Below are positions 24,607 to 36,918 of a stretch of 64,000 bases of DNA, piece after piece (within the stretch, counting starts at the first letter, position 1; every line of letters begins with the position of its first letter). This DNA comes from Lactuca virosa (Eukaryota; Streptophyta; Magnoliopsida; Asterales; Asteraceae). A model generated the notes under the pieces. That model searched no databases and was not told the origin of the DNA. It saw only the letters and a program-made list of their open reading frames with translations. A program made the translations under genes and the position numbers. The stretch is taken from positions 224,317,781 through 224,381,780 of the forward strand of contig CAKMRJ010005745.1 in assembly GCA_928212115.1 (NCBI GenBank), written 5' to 3'.

Positions 24607-25534
24607 TACTCAATATAAAACCAATTATTTAGAACCAACAATTAGTTTTAAATTACACCATTAAAATTAATTCCCATCATTTTGTCTTTATTTCTCGACT
24701 TTGCGAACTTATACATTGTAACATCCTAAAAATTTAGATAAAATTTTCATTTTTAAATTCATTCCAATGATACGATAATCATATCAAAACAGTCTGAGAC
24801 TATAACATAATAAAATATTATCAGAGTGAAAAATCCCAAAATCACGTGATACGGAAAAAAAAAAATAGGTGGATGCAGTGCGATCACGTTGGGCCCTTCC
24901 CTTTCGAGCTGGAAGTACCTGAAACATAAACTGAAAACCGTAAGCACAAAGCTTAGTGAGTACCCCCAAAATACCTCATACCATACAAAAGTACAATCAA
25001 GTATATTTGGGTGCTTGCAATCCCCTTCGGTCTATTTCAACCGAATCAGGTCTATTTCACCCCACTACCATTACCACATAATATCATAACAAAAGAATCA
25101 CAGAGTCATCAAGCAAATACAGGCATAAATGACAGTTGTCATGAATAAAATCATCATACTACAACATAAACTAGTGGTTCGGCATTGGTGCCTTCGACTT
25201 ACGGATACAGTGAAGGAAAATCACCTCAGACTGAAGGTATGAAATCACACTTGAGTTGCTGACTCGCAAAGTCCTCAATGAGGTCAATAGCCTACCATGA
25301 AGGTCCAAACCCTAAATCCTATATTTAAGGGAAAAACTACTTAATCTATGCCTTATTAGGCCTAACCCACCAAGGCCCACACACAATTAGTCCCTAGGCC
25401 CAAAAGATATGTCATGCCAAAAATGGGTCCAATTCTAAAAAGCCCATTATAGAAAAACTCACGGACCAACAAGGGCCAAGAGTCTCTAATTCCCAAAATA
25501 GCCTGAAATAAGCCCAAGTCTTCTCTCTGGTGAG

Positions 25535-25638
25535 TACGGTCATTGTACCCTCGGAGTACGCCCGGCATACTCAAAACCCTCGCAGCATCGGGACCTTCGG
25601 CACGTACGTGCAGCGTACATATGTGTATGCCTTGCGTA
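25535..25638 (-). promoter_or_regulatory. Second palindromic box array, LTR H
   Basis: Four boxes starting at 25535, 25557, 25605 and 25626 (for example TACGTGCAGCGTA): steps 22, 48, 21, i.e. two pairs. About 0.75-0.9 kb inside the TATA-like box. Confidence 0.7.
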
Positions 25639-26438
25639 CGCCTCAGTTGACTAATTTCCATTTTTGAGGTCTTAATCGGTTACGACATAACGTCCAACTT
25701 CAGATCTAGGCTTCTTAAAACGTAGTAAGCCATAAAGTTGCCAACTTTACGATTTTGCATGTGTTAATGAGACCCAATGTTTAATAAGATCCATAATAAG
25801 CACCCAAACTCATGCATGGTCCAAGATAACTCATCATGATTGCATTTTTATGGTTCCTAATAACTCCACAATGGATAAAGTTTCCAAATTTATTCATTAG
25901 AATGGTACAACCAACCAATATCTAGTCTTTAAGTCTCAAAGGAACCAAAAGTGCATCTTTTCCAACCTAATCCATTAAGTCCAAGTCTCAAGCTTTTAGA
26001 TCTGAATCAAAATAATGTTTGGTTGGATAAAGTTTCCAACTTTATCCATAACAAGGTCAGAAACTTGCAAGATCTAGACTTTTATGCACTAAAGTGACCA
26101 AAAGCTCATAACACCCAAAACGATCTAGATCTAACAAATGCATTATCAATATTCAAACTTTATACCTCTAGAAGATAGATCAAGGTGAACAAAGTCTAGA
26201 TCTACAAGCTCCAATGCAACCGACACTTCTCAAATGAGCTCCTTCTTCTCCAAGATGCACCAATAACACTCCAAAGCACTTAAAAACACCTTCTTTTTGC
26301 TCACAAGGCTCAAAATAGGTTTAGAGTTTCAAGGGAGGTTGTTGGAGAGGTGGAGGCTGAGAATGGAATGGGTTTGGGGAAGTTAAAGAGCTTAAATAGG
26401 GCTCAAACCACGAAAATAGGGTTTGGGCACTGATCGCG

Positions 26439-26569
26439 TACGCCCAGCGTACTCCAGGGACGCCCATCATACTTCATGAATGTCTTAGTACGTCCAACAT
26501 GCTCCAGTATGCCCAACATACTCCACATATCCCTAGTACGCCCAACATACTCTAGGTACACCCAACCTA
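26439..26569 (-). promoter_or_regulatory. Six palindromic boxes upstream of LTR H TATA-like box
   Basis: 13-bp boxes of type TACGCCCAGCGTA start at 26439, 26459, 26489, 26508, 26537 and 26557. Steps are 20, 30, 19, 29, 20: three pairs about two helical turns apart with three turns between pairs. The nearest box is ~39 bp from the TATA-like sequence. Later boxes are mutated (mainly C to T at CG) but spacing is kept. Confidence 0.75.
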
Positions 26570-26939
26570 CTAGACTAAGCCCCAAAAACCTTCATAACTT
26601 CGAACGGTCATAACTTCTTTGTTCCAACTCTTTTTTCGACGATCTTTATATCCCTGAAAAGGTAATGAGAAGCTCTACAATCTTATCAACTGTCCTTTGC
26701 CTTAAAACATTCCGAACTTACATCCAAAATTCATAAAAAGGCTCGGTTATCACTTTACGGTTATACCTATGGGCTCCAAAGCACCAACCGAACTCTCGGA
26801 TCACTTAATACACATTACCTACATCCAAATGGGCCTAAGTCTCTCTTTCTCTCTCCCAAGGCATGAAGCCTTACGATAACTGATCTTCAGGTCACAGCCC
26901 TGAATTATGAAACGATTCGAGACAGGGTGTTACATACAT

Positions 26940-27171
26940 CTTTACATTATCTGGATTTTGATCTTGTTTTTCATCATGTCATATAGTAATCTTTTTATGT
27001 GTCATATTTTTGTAGTGTTTATTACTTTTGATACTTACACTTTTAATTTAAAAAGTCGTCAAAATAATATGATTATTAAATAGAAGCATTCATTTTGCGT
27101 TGAAATAAAAACTAATAAATATAATACAAAATGGATCGACCACATATCAATGATCTTTCCCACGATTATGA
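26940..27171. other. AT-rich spacer
   Basis: Nothing recognised. Confidence 0.6.
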
Positions 27172-27360
27172 TTATGAGAGTATCAACTTAATTTGCTTAC
27201 AATATATGTTAACTCTAAGTCTAGTACATTTCATAATATACATCAAGCGTCCAAAAACTTTAGTATATTCTAATTGAATTACATTATCACCTAATTTTTT
27301 CTTAAGATAACTAGGATGATCAAATAGGGATACCAATCGACTTTTAATAATATTTTCCAA
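27172..27360 (-). pseudogene. Copia RT/RNase H linker scrap
   Basis: A 62-residue open stretch ends QLEYTKVFGRLMYIMKCTRLRVNIYC, the conserved region after Copia RT (compare CTRPDVAFSLS in Copia-1). The preceding part is degenerate. No LTRs could be linked to it, and a MITE adjoins it. Confidence 0.65.
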
Positions 27361-27368
27361 ACTTTTTT

Positions 27369-28130
27369 GGTGGCGGCGGTGGGTCTAATGGATATAAACC
27401 TTAAAGCTGACAAAAATCGATCAAACCCGTCATCCCAACCCGAACCCAACCCAAAATTAGCGGGTTGGGTTGAGATTTTAAACCCATTTAAACTTAAATG
27501 GGTCAACCCGTCTAACCCATTTAATTAAATAGGTTGGGTTGGGTAAAAATTATCAACCCGTTTTCGACCTGTCAACCCATTTAACTTTAATATATATATA
27601 TATTTAATTTAATAATTATTTGAATATTATCATGTATTCAAATTATTGATTTGTAAATTATAATGTTTCATTATTATTATCTATGTTTAATAAAATTCAA
27701 TCCTAATTTCCATCCTTTTTTTAGCGCCGATAATACTGGCCACTCTCCAAAATCACTTTGAAAATAAACATTTAATGTTATTTGAACAACTTATTTGTAT
27801 TTATGAATTAGGATTGTGCTTTTGTCATAATTATGAAGTTTTATTTACGTATGGAACTAATTTAAGTGGTATAATATTTAATTATATAATTTATTTAATT
27901 GATTTGAAACGGGTTAACCCAAGTTTAACCTATTTATTTAATAGGTTGGGTTGGAAACTACATAAACAGGTCAATCCGGTGACAACCCATTTATCTAAAA
28001 GTTTGGGTTGGGTTGGGTTGGAAATATCTACCCATTTAAATAAACAGGTTGGGTTGGGTTGAAATTTTCAACCCAATTAGTAAATGGGTTGAACCCGAAA
28101 CCAACCCAGGTCGACCCATTGCCACCTCTA
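27369..28130. mobile_element. hAT-like MITE rich in AACCCAACCC blocks
   Basis: The right end read inward is TAGAGGTGGCAATGGGTCG, a common plant hAT MITE end. The left end GGTGGCGGCGGTGGGTC is a degenerate inverse. The ends consist of repeated GGGTTGGGTT / AACCCAACCC blocks around an AT-rich centre. The flanks (CAAACTTTT and TAAACCTTT-like) could be a mutated 8-bp TSD. Confidence 0.55.
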
Positions 28131-28330
28131 ATAAACCTTTTTAGTATCTCATCGTGTCTGCTTTTGTGGATGCTTATAATTAGGTGACATGCCAGATGAT
28201 GGTGTAACAGATGGTGGCATGTAATCGTGCACATTATGTAAAGCATTACGTTCAATTCATACAAATCTGTAAGACCACCAAGAAGCAGGACTCTCAACCG
28301 GTGTCGGTAGCAACTTCTCTATAAACTTAT

Positions 28331-30029
28331 TGTAACATTCATATTCCCGGTATAAGCCTTTTGTCATTGTAAGTTGAGAATTAGGGTTTTATTCTCATCA
28401 TGGCGTGGTTAGGCCTGGACTATGGTGCGATACATGTTGTTAAGTGGCAGTGGGTCAGGTCCTTACTACGACGCGAGTGTGGTTGAGGTTCAAAACCCTA
28501 GGAATCGGGATTTGGAACCTATTTAAAGGCTCTAACTTCTATGGTTACCCCATTTGGCACCCCCATCCTCTGAGATCGACCCTCTCTCAAACCACAACCT
28601 CTATTGTTGTGATTTGAAGCTTTTAATCTTGTTGTTGTGAAGCTTAGTGAATAAATAGCTTTCTCTTGGTGCTAGGAAGTGAAGTCTCACCTTAGATCAT
28701 GTATTCTCATTAGTTTTCTAGTTTATTTGAGGTATAAAGCTTCAACCTTGAACTTTATTTCCTTAAATCCATATGACATGTCCTGATTGAGGGTTTTTGA
28801 TTCCCTTCTTGATGTTCTTGGAGTTTGGATAACTCCAGAACCTTATGAATGATCTAAAGAACTTCTAGAAGTATGTCTTAAAGGAAAAATGAGTTTGTAT
28901 TCTTCTCCTTGAGGCTATTCATGTGTTTTGACTCGTTTTAGAGTTAGGTTTAATTTTTGGGGGAGTTTAAACCATGTGAGTGGATAAATTTGAAAACTTT
29001 ATCCATTAAGACCCATAGAAGAATCAGATCTGAGCTTTTAAGATCTAGAGATTATGGGTTAAGAAGTTAACTCGTAAATATGTTTTGGACGCCCACCACA
29101 ATGCGGTGAGTGGTAGCTCACGGTGCAATGGCGGGTTTCGGTCGCGAATATTTTGTCATTTAATAGCCATAACGTTGGCCAAAGCATGGTGATTTGGCAA
29201 TTGACTTTCATTGGTCGTTGACTTTTTGACCAGTTTGACTTTTGGTCAAACCGAGGGTTTTCAGTTGTAGACTAAGGATTGACGTTTGATAGGTTAGGAG
29301 ATTCGCATAACTATTTTGTGTGTCGATGACTGATGATCTTTCAACTTGTGTTTTAGGTAAGTTTCCTCATTATATTATATATTACACTATGTGTCCTTGT
29401 GTGTTATAATGTGGTTAGACTGTAGTATGTTGTTAGACAGGTAGACATGGAGATTTTTACCTATGATGTTTTGTTGTCAGTTTATATATTATGTTATGTC
29501 GACATATTTTGTGGTAGGCTGAGGCATTCAAACTTTGTGTGGAAGGCCAAGATGCGGGTTGTCCAACTTTATGTTAAATACCAAGAGGTGAGTTGATAAC
29601 AAGATCAACATTAAGTATTGTGAGTCTAGAAAATCACAAGGGGCGAGTTGATGGCTAGATCAACTAAAGTGTTATGAGCCTAAATACTCGATGATGTTCA
29701 GGTGGATCGGTTTTATTGTTGAGAGCCTTGCTTGTATGCATGTATGTTTACTGTTGTATATGGTATTTTGGAGAACCCACTAAGGTTTGTGCTTACAGTT
29801 ATGGACTAAATGTTTTTCGGGTACTTTATCATATCTTGGGAAGGTGAACGAGTGATTGTACACACACATTAGTAGTTTTATGATTTAAGATTCCACGATA
29901 CTCTTCTTTTTAACTTATATTATGAGTTATAGTTTATGAACAAATGATTTTGCCTTGAATATGTCTTTATGAAAATGAGTATATAATTCTATTTTAAAAT
30001 GAAAATTTTACTCTGAAAATTAGGATACA
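28331..30029 (+). repeat. Degenerate solo Gypsy LTR (family I)
   Basis: It begins TGTAACATTCATATTCCCGG and ends near TTAGGATACA, a mutated GGATGTTACA. CTTAT (28326-28330) and TTTAT (30030-30034) match at four of five bases. A TATA-like CCTATTTAAAGG lies near 28526 and the family-typical CCACTAAGGTTTGTGCTTAC near 29780. One pair of partly palindromic boxes (CACC...GGTG type) is visible near 29094-29130. Confidence 0.68.
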
Positions 30030-30095
30030 TTTATTATCCTCTTAACATAATTTTACATCAATTATTAACATCATTATATATAAGGGTGATAATGG

Positions 30096-30181
<86 letters not shown>
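30096..30181. repeat. (TA)n microsatellite
   Basis: About 85 bp of TA repeats with two small interruptions. Confidence 0.95.
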
Positions 30182-30182
<1 letters not shown>

Positions 30183-30189
30183 CATACCC

Positions 30190-31848
30190 GCCAACATTAA
30201 CAAACACATTGCAATGCTTCTTTTGAAACTTCCTAAGCTTGGACCATCCAATAGTTTGAAGGATTACATTCGCTTATCGTGTACTAAATAAAATGCGGAC
30301 CAGAAAAGTCTCTAGAACCTATATTTGACATAACCATGTATCAAGATATTATCAAAGAGAAAACATTAAAAGGATAATCATGTATTTTACCTTAAAAGAA
30401 AATAAAAAACATGCATAAGTCGTACACCGGTTTTTGAGGATGAAGAAGATTATAAAGCTTTCTAAACATCGTCTGTACCTGACCATACAATTCATCCTAA
30501 ATTATTCTCTTCCAAGGATATCTGCGACACCATCAAAAATACATAATTACTTTCGTAAAAAACATTACTAATGATATTTATAAATTACCGACATGGTACA
30601 TGTTGAAATCATCAAAGTTGGATACCAAAGCCAAATACTAATTATTTATAGGCTGACGAAGCAATCGGATATTGAACCCATTCTCCACCATATATAATAG
30701 ACACATCCTCTTCTGATAACTCATGAAGAGATGTTTCAAACACATTTATAACATGTTATAAGTTTACCAATTCACTCGTCTTGACCTTAGGAAACACACT
30801 TAACCGAAAGATGTGACCAGAGTCTAGGGCCGCAAAAATATTCACCGAAAGTCGGTGACAAGACAAAATCCCTCTTACGAAAGGTTAACTTGTACTCCTT
30901 GATCTCAAAAACCATTTCCTCTACATCTCTTCGAGGGCGTGTAATAAATTCTTTGTCGAATATGTAATATAAAAGCAAAGGATCCCCCTTCTACCCTGGC
31001 AGGAATATATTTAACCGCCTACCAAAAACAAGTATGTCAGAATATTCTCTCACATCGCAGTCAATTCCTGATTTTAGCAAGAATATTCGTAACAATTGCA
31101 GATTTGCAACACATTGTAAGAGAAACCTAAAAACAATCATGTTGCAAAAAAACAAATATAAATTACTTCAAATACGACAATGGATATATTTTAGGACTTG
31201 TTATGGTGCTATGGAACAAAATGTTTTAAACATTATGGATTGATTCGTCATATTCTTGACTTTTTCTTCGTATTCCAAAGATGTTCTTTATGTTCCGAAA
31301 TACGAAAATCATTATGGAATTACCTAAGGCACATGTTATTGTAAACATAAATATTATTTTAATGTTTTGGGTCTTTTCTAATACTAAATAACTACCTACC
31401 AATAGCTCTTGATATCAGTTCATTTCTTTGGCTTCATGTTTCAGACTCTAGATTTTGCATTTATATTTACAAAATTTAACAAGTAAAAGTAAAGGAGTGA
31501 AGAACTTATCTGTAAAACCTCTAACTCATAGGAGTCAGATGTTATTTCCTCGTTGACCACTAAGTCCGAAATATGAAGATATTCTGACATGCATTCCAGA
31601 ATGCCTTATGTATTCTCCATTTTGTCTGGAACCCGATACGAAATGGGTCAAAACGGATAACTCCAATCTGGACCGGCCTACTCCGAAATATGTGGTTATT
31701 TTTCCAAGTCAAATTAAAGGTGGTTATTTTATTCAAAATGATTAAACATTCGTTAAATTGGTGAATTTCTCTAAAAATATTTGGATAAATTAAATAAATT
31801 TCAATTTCATTCCATTATTGTGGAAGTTTTGGAGCAATTTCGCAAGGA
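30190..31848. other. Unclassified repeat-like region
   Basis: Apart from the small minus-strand fragment at 30787-30978, I see no coding region. Some minus-strand frames (LHELSEEDVSIIYGGEWVQYP near 30650-30740) look like decayed protein but I do not recognise them. Confidence 0.45.
30787..30978 (-). pseudogene. Possible DUF1985-like fragment of a MULE/ULP1-type transposon
   Basis: The 63-residue frame LLYYIFDKEFITRPRRDVEEMVFEIKEYKLTFRKRDFVLSPTFGEY has the pattern of DUF1985 domains (Phe-rich, basic, ...L.F.kRDF.L...FGE), which occur in plant transposons carrying Ulp1-like proteases. This is a pattern judgement only; the fragment is short and isolated. Confidence 0.3.
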
Positions 31849-31857
31849 ATAATTAAA

Positions 31858-32902
31858 GGGATAATAACTTAAAAGGGTAATATACTTTTTGATTTGTAGA
31901 TATTTGGTCACTGAGTTTTTTTTTTTGTCCACATTCCTTATAACCGACTACTCCAGGTTAAGCCGAAAAAATGATTTAATAGAGTAATATATTTTTCAGT
32001 TCGTACACATTTAGTCCTTAATATTTTTGTACATATGTAGTCCTTATGGCCAGTTTCTTCAAATTTTGCTCACGACATTCTACATGGTACAATATTTAAT
32101 GAGGTGTTCTCATTGTGGCTCGTTCTTCAGTTATACAAGTAACCTAATTCACAAATCGGTCAAATAGTGTTGGTGCACTTGTTTTCTCGAAGCAGAAGAT
32201 GTCTTCGTCTTCAGTTTCATCTATCTCCATAGCAGACAACGAGATTCTTTGTCTTGAAAGTGCAAATTCGACTTGGAATGAATAAATCACAAAGAATCTT
32301 GTTGTCTGCTATGGAAATTGATGAAACATTTTGCTGGGGTCTTTTTTTGTCTTGGAAGTGCAAATTCTTTAGCCTCATCCTTAATTCTTTTGTCTTGGAA
32401 GTGGAAATCCGAGTTAGAAGGAAACGGTCACAAAAAATTCTGTTGTCTGCTATGGAGATTGATGAAACCTAAAACGAAGACATCTTCTGCATGGAGAAAA
32501 CTATGGCACAAGCATTATTCGACCGATTTGTGAATTAGCTTACCGGTCTAAGTGAAGGACGGACAACATATAAGAACAAGTCATTATATATTGTCCCCGC
32601 GTAGATGTATGAGAAAAATATGAAGAAACTGATCATAAGGACTAAATGTGTACAATATTATTAAGGACTAAATGTGTACAAACTGAAAAATAATGTGTAC
32701 AATATTATTAAGGACTAAATGTGTACAAACTGAAAAATATATTACCTTATTAAGTTATTTTTTAAGCTTAATCTGAAATAGCCGGTTATAAAGACTGAAT
32801 GTGGACTAAAAAACAAGTTAAATGGTTAAATGTGGACAAAAAAAATTAATGATCAAATGTATACAAATTAAAAGATATATTACCCGTTTAGGTCATTATT
32901 CC
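31858..32902. mobile_element. Near-palindromic MULE/foldback element, perfect 9-bp TSD
   Basis: The terminal arms are long inverted repeats: GGGATAATAACTTAAAAGGG on the left and GGAATAATGACCTAAACGGG on the right, continuing through TTTGTCCACATT, ATAACCG, AATATATTTTTCAGTT and ACACATTTAGTCCTTAATA. Identical 9-mers ATAATTAAA flank it (31849-31857 and 32903-32911). The centre is also inverted: GCAGAAGATGTCTTCGT with TTTCATCTATCTCCATAGC near 32192-32232 faces its complement near 32450-32490. The right arm has a tandem ~55-bp duplication (GGACTAAATGTGTACAA). No transposase. Confidence 0.9.
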
Positions 32903-33297
32903 ATAATTAAACTACTTATTTGGTAATAACATAAATATGGTATGAGTAAAATGTACCGATTATAATCCACAAATAAAAAAAAAGTTAATTAATATCATAG
33001 CAACGACACAACCTATACTAAAGATATGTTTGATCAACTCAGGGCAAGCTAGCTTTTGTTTTGTTTTTGTTTTTCAAAAAATAGACTTAAGGTCTTAAGC
33101 TAAAAGTCACAAAAAATATGCATAATGACTTCCATTTTCTAATGGAAAAATGACTTAAAAATGTAACGAAGTTTCAAAAATATACAAAAAATACCATTGT
33201 TTTTTTAGTACACAAAATACCATAGAACCGACTATTTGTAACACCCCGATTCTCAAAGTATTAATTTATGGTTTTAATTTTCATGATTTCAAGGTCT

Positions 33298-33395
33298 ACT
33301 CGACGAGTTGGTTGCTCTGACTTGTCGAGTAACAGCGGGTTCGTCGACGTATTTAAGTGACCTACTCGCCGAGTCCAAGAAGGGACTCGACGAGT
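33298..33395 (+). promoter_or_regulatory. Four palindromic boxes upstream of LTR A TATA-like box
   Basis: 11-bp boxes (ACTCGACGAGT, ACTTGTCGAGT, ACTCGCCGAGT, ACTCGACGAGT) start at 33298, 33320, 33364 and 33385: steps 22, 44, 21. The last ends about 42 bp before the TATA-like box. Confidence 0.85.
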
Positions 33396-34225
33396 AGGAT
33401 CTGGAGGATGAACCCTAATTTCCGGGGTTGTGCACCCTATTTAAAGGATCATAATCCTCCTTCAGCCCCCCTTACAGCCTCTTGGGAGTTCAGCAAACCC
33501 TAATCCGTGTGTGTGTAACGCCCGTAGATCCGGGCTAGTCAATTTAGAGACGATAAGCGTCAAAAATGACTTTTTTATAGAAGATTATTTAGGATGAATA
33601 ATCTTAACTAAGTTTTAGTATATGTTACAAGGATTCCGTACATATAAGAACGCCGAAATCCGAGTTATATAACGAAGAAGTTATGACTTGTCGAAGTTTT
33701 CGCGACAGAACCGGCACGACACAGCGCGACGTAAATAGTGAATTTACGTTAGAGCGATATTTGGCCTTAGCGATCTAAACGAAAGTCGTAGAATTAGTTA
33801 AACCGAGAGCGTTCATAAAAAGAACGCCCAAATCTGACTTCGTATGAGGAAGTTACGATTTTCTGAAGTTTCGACTTAGTAGTGTGCAGCCCGAATACTC
33901 GATTTGAGATCGAGCGGTTTTTAGCCGAAACAATCTAACGATAATTGAAGATCTCGTCAATGGTAGTGCACGGTAAAAGACAGACGAAAACGGAGTTCAA
34001 TGAAGGAGTTATGAATTTCGAACGGAGTTTTCCTGTCCCGGCCTACAAAAATAATAGATTAATAATAGATTAAAATTAAAGTCAAAATTAGCCAAAGGAG
34101 TCTAAACGAGAGTTGTAGAGCATAATCTCACCTCGCGTGGATAAAGAACGTCGAAAAACGTAGTTCGTATGCGAAAGTTTATGAATTTCTGAAGTTCCGG
34201 GGCGCGAACCCCAAAACTGTCAGAG

Positions 34226-34360
34226 TTCACGACGTGAATACAGTGTTCACGACGTGAACTCAGTATTTATGACTTCTGGAGCCTGACAGACGCAAGTGGT
34301 GATGACGCACCTGATGACTATTGAATTCACGACGTGAGAACTTAAAATTCACGACGTGAG
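34226..34360 (+). promoter_or_regulatory. Four TTCACGACGTGAA boxes in LTR B
   Basis: 13-bp palindromes start at 34226, 34246, 34326 and 34348: steps 20, 80, 22, again two pairs. The last two end in GAG instead of GAA. The array ends about 14 bp before the TATA-like sequence. Confidence 0.85.
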
Positions 34361-34862
34361 AGCTGAAAAATGACCCTATAATAGAAATCGAGGGTCAGCG
34401 ATTTTGGTTGCTCTATCTCTTCTCTCCCACTCCCGATACCCTCTCTAAGCCCTATTTTAACCCCCCGAAGCCCCGGTATCATCCCGAGACCCAAAGCAAG
34501 TCCCGAAGCCCGAAGATCCCGAGAAGAAAAGCGTTTCCGAGCCGAAGCTCTGCCTGCAAGAAGCCCGGTGTGTGAAGATCTTCTAGTTTCACCGAAGAAA
34601 TACTACTCTTAGAGCCGTATGCTGCCCCATCATCTCTGATCAAGTGATTGGTAGTTACTTTCTTTCTACCGCATATATATGAAGTATTTGCTATGAAATA
34701 CTGCTATGTGTTTAACGTTGTTTGTTTACTTGAATGGTTGTTTGGAATGAATGTTTTTTACAGGTTTTTAAATGAATTAAACCATATATGTAATTTATAT
34801 CTCGAATATGTTGGGTAAAACCATGGGTAGATAAGTGATGTGGTATGAAAGATGTATAGATA

Positions 34863-35280
34863 ATCTTAGCAGATGCGCTTAATAGTAAATGTCATAATCC
34901 TGGGAGATGCGCTTATAGGAGAAGGTCGGCAGATGCGCCAAATAGAGAATGTCTAATACTAGAAGTGGCGCTTAAGATGATATCCTGGCAGATGCGCTTA
35001 TAGGATAAGGTCGGCAGATGCGCCAAATAGTGAATGCCATAATCCTGGCAGATGCGCTTAAAGGATAATGTTGGCAGATGCGCCAAATAGTGAATGTCGT
35101 ATCCTGGCAGATGCGCTTAAAGGATAATGTTGGCAGGTGCGCCTAATGTGTATGTCGTAATCCAGGCAGTGGCGCCTAATAATGTATGTCGTAATCCAGG
35201 CAGTGGCGCTAATAGTGAATGTCGTAATCCTGGCAGAGAGCCTTAGAGGATAAAGTGGGCAGATGCGCCTTATATAGCAA
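34863..35280 (+). repeat. Minisatellite with alternating half-units in LTR B
   Basis: About 12 copies of a unit centred on GGCAGATGCGC. Two half-unit types mostly alternate: one followed by TTAAAGGATAATG, the other by CAAATAGTGAATGTC, so the full period is about 66 bp. The motif weakens to the right (GGCAGTGGCGC). Confidence 0.9.
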
Positions 35281-36334
35281 TGGATTTTTGTTGCCAATTC
35301 CTTAGGTCCCATTCCTTAGGAATGAATGAATGAAGGAATAGTTATTTCTTAGGGTAAACCCTTAAGAAATAAAGAAGATAAAATGAGGATGGTAATTGGG
35401 TTTGATTGTTTGATGATTAAATATAATAATTATATTATTGTGGGTTGAAAACCCTATAATGCTCACCAGCTGCCCAAGCCTGACCCACTCAGTTTTTCTT
35501 TTGCATTACAGGTAATGGCGACCATAAGCAAACGACCCGACCAGGTGACACAACCGGACTATGTTTGAGGACTGTGACAAGAGGTTTGGATTATAGATCA
35601 GTGGTTATAAATAACTGTTGTAAGGTCTATTTTATACTGTTTATGCTTTGGTCTGTATCGAACATGACATCCCCGAGATTTTGTTATTTAATGAAAATAC
35701 TTTCTTAAAAAATGCTTGATAAATGGTTATTATATTTTGGTTTTTGGGACAAATTCCGCAACTGTTGTCTTTTTAAAAATAACTCTAATTTAAAAAAAGC
35801 TAAACAACCGGTTCTTTTCTGGCCGCGAAAATGGGGATGTCACAGTGTGCTTCATCCTTGTGTGTTTCAAGCTTTGGGAGGTGGATCTTTGTAAGAAGAA
35901 CTTGGAGAGCAAGTGGCTAGGAGCAAAGAACGTGTGGGGATCTGAAGTCTACCTCAGTTTAGCATCATTTGAAGGTAACAAGTTGTTACCTTGACCTTGT
36001 TCTTTCTAGATCTCTTCATGTTGAAGATTAGGGCTTTTATGGCATGGGTGATAACCATTTTCGGGTATGGGCTAGGATCAGAAGTCGCAACTTCAGATCT
36101 GAGCTCATCTTGGACTCTAGAGCCATAAAGTCTCCAGCTTTAGCAAGCATGAACCCTCCATATTGAGATAAACCCCATTGTAAGCTTGGGGATTGACATT
36201 CTAAGCCAATAGACCCTTGCATGCACGTAAAGGTTGCAACTTTACATGATAAAACATGCCTTTGGAAGTTGGATATGTAGTATGGGAACTTGAAATGGCT
36301 TAAAAAGCATTTGTATGAATGAAGGACTGAAGGG

Positions 36335-36549
36335 ACTCAGCGAGTTGCATGGTCAACTCGGCGAGTCGGCGAGGGTTTTCCCAACCTTTGGACATGTATG
36401 AACGCGGCGAGTTGTAAAGGGAAAACTCGGCGAGTTGGCCAAGGAGTTACGACCACTGACACTAGGAACTCGACGAGTCACTCAAGTGACTCGGCGAGTT
36501 GGCGAGTCATGCCAGGAACTCGGCGAGTAGCTGAGGGTACTCGACGAGT
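36335..36549 (+). promoter_or_regulatory. Eight palindromic boxes in LTR A, four pairs
   Basis: ACTCGGCGAGT-type 11-mers start at 36335, 36356, 36402, 36425, 36468, 36489, 36518 and 36539. Steps are 21, 46, 23, 43, 21, 29, 21: within-pair 21-23 bp, between-pair longer and variable. Spacer sequences differ. Confidence 0.85.
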
Positions 36550-36918
36550 TGAGGTCAACAAGGACTGTTGACCTTGATAGTTGACTTTGACTTTGGCTGA
36601 GGGTTGACTATTGGACTCCTGGGGTATTTTGGGAAATTGGAAATTTATGAGCATGGTTTGATGGTAACAATAGGTGGTGGAGTTCGTGTCGGTGATCCGA
36701 GAGGTTGAGCTTATCTTTCGAATCGACAGTTGCGAGGTGAGTTATCCTCACTATATCAACAGGGTCTAAGGCACCAAGGCCGGCCCTTTATCGGATTTGT
36801 ATCCGGGTATTTGCTTGATATGTTTATTGATCTGTTAGATCTGCATCCTGGTAGTTAGGATGGTATTATGCTAGTGACCTGGTTTAGGTCGGTATCCTGG
36901 TATATAGGATGATGTTAT

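Larger units (their letters stand above)
24717..26934 (-). repeat. Solo Gypsy LTR (family H), TACGCCCAGCGTA boxes
   Basis: It begins TGTAACATCC and ends GGGTGTTACA. TACAT flanks both sides (24712-24716 and 26935-26939), a perfect 5-bp TSD. Orientation is minus, shown by the TATA-like CTATTTAAG (26391-26400 complement) and the CTTAGTGAGT motif in the same orientation as in the complete minus-strand Gypsy element. Length 2218 bp. It has two box arrays described separately. Confidence 0.92.
33514..35844 (+). repeat. Solo Gypsy LTR B nested in LTR A
   Basis: 2331 bp, starts TGTAACGCCCGTAGATCCGG and ends GGGGATGTCACA. GTGTG flanks both sides (33509-33513 and 35845-35849). TATA-like CCTATAATAG near 34374. 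It has its own palindromic box type and a ~33-bp/66-bp minisatellite. Confidence 0.93.
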
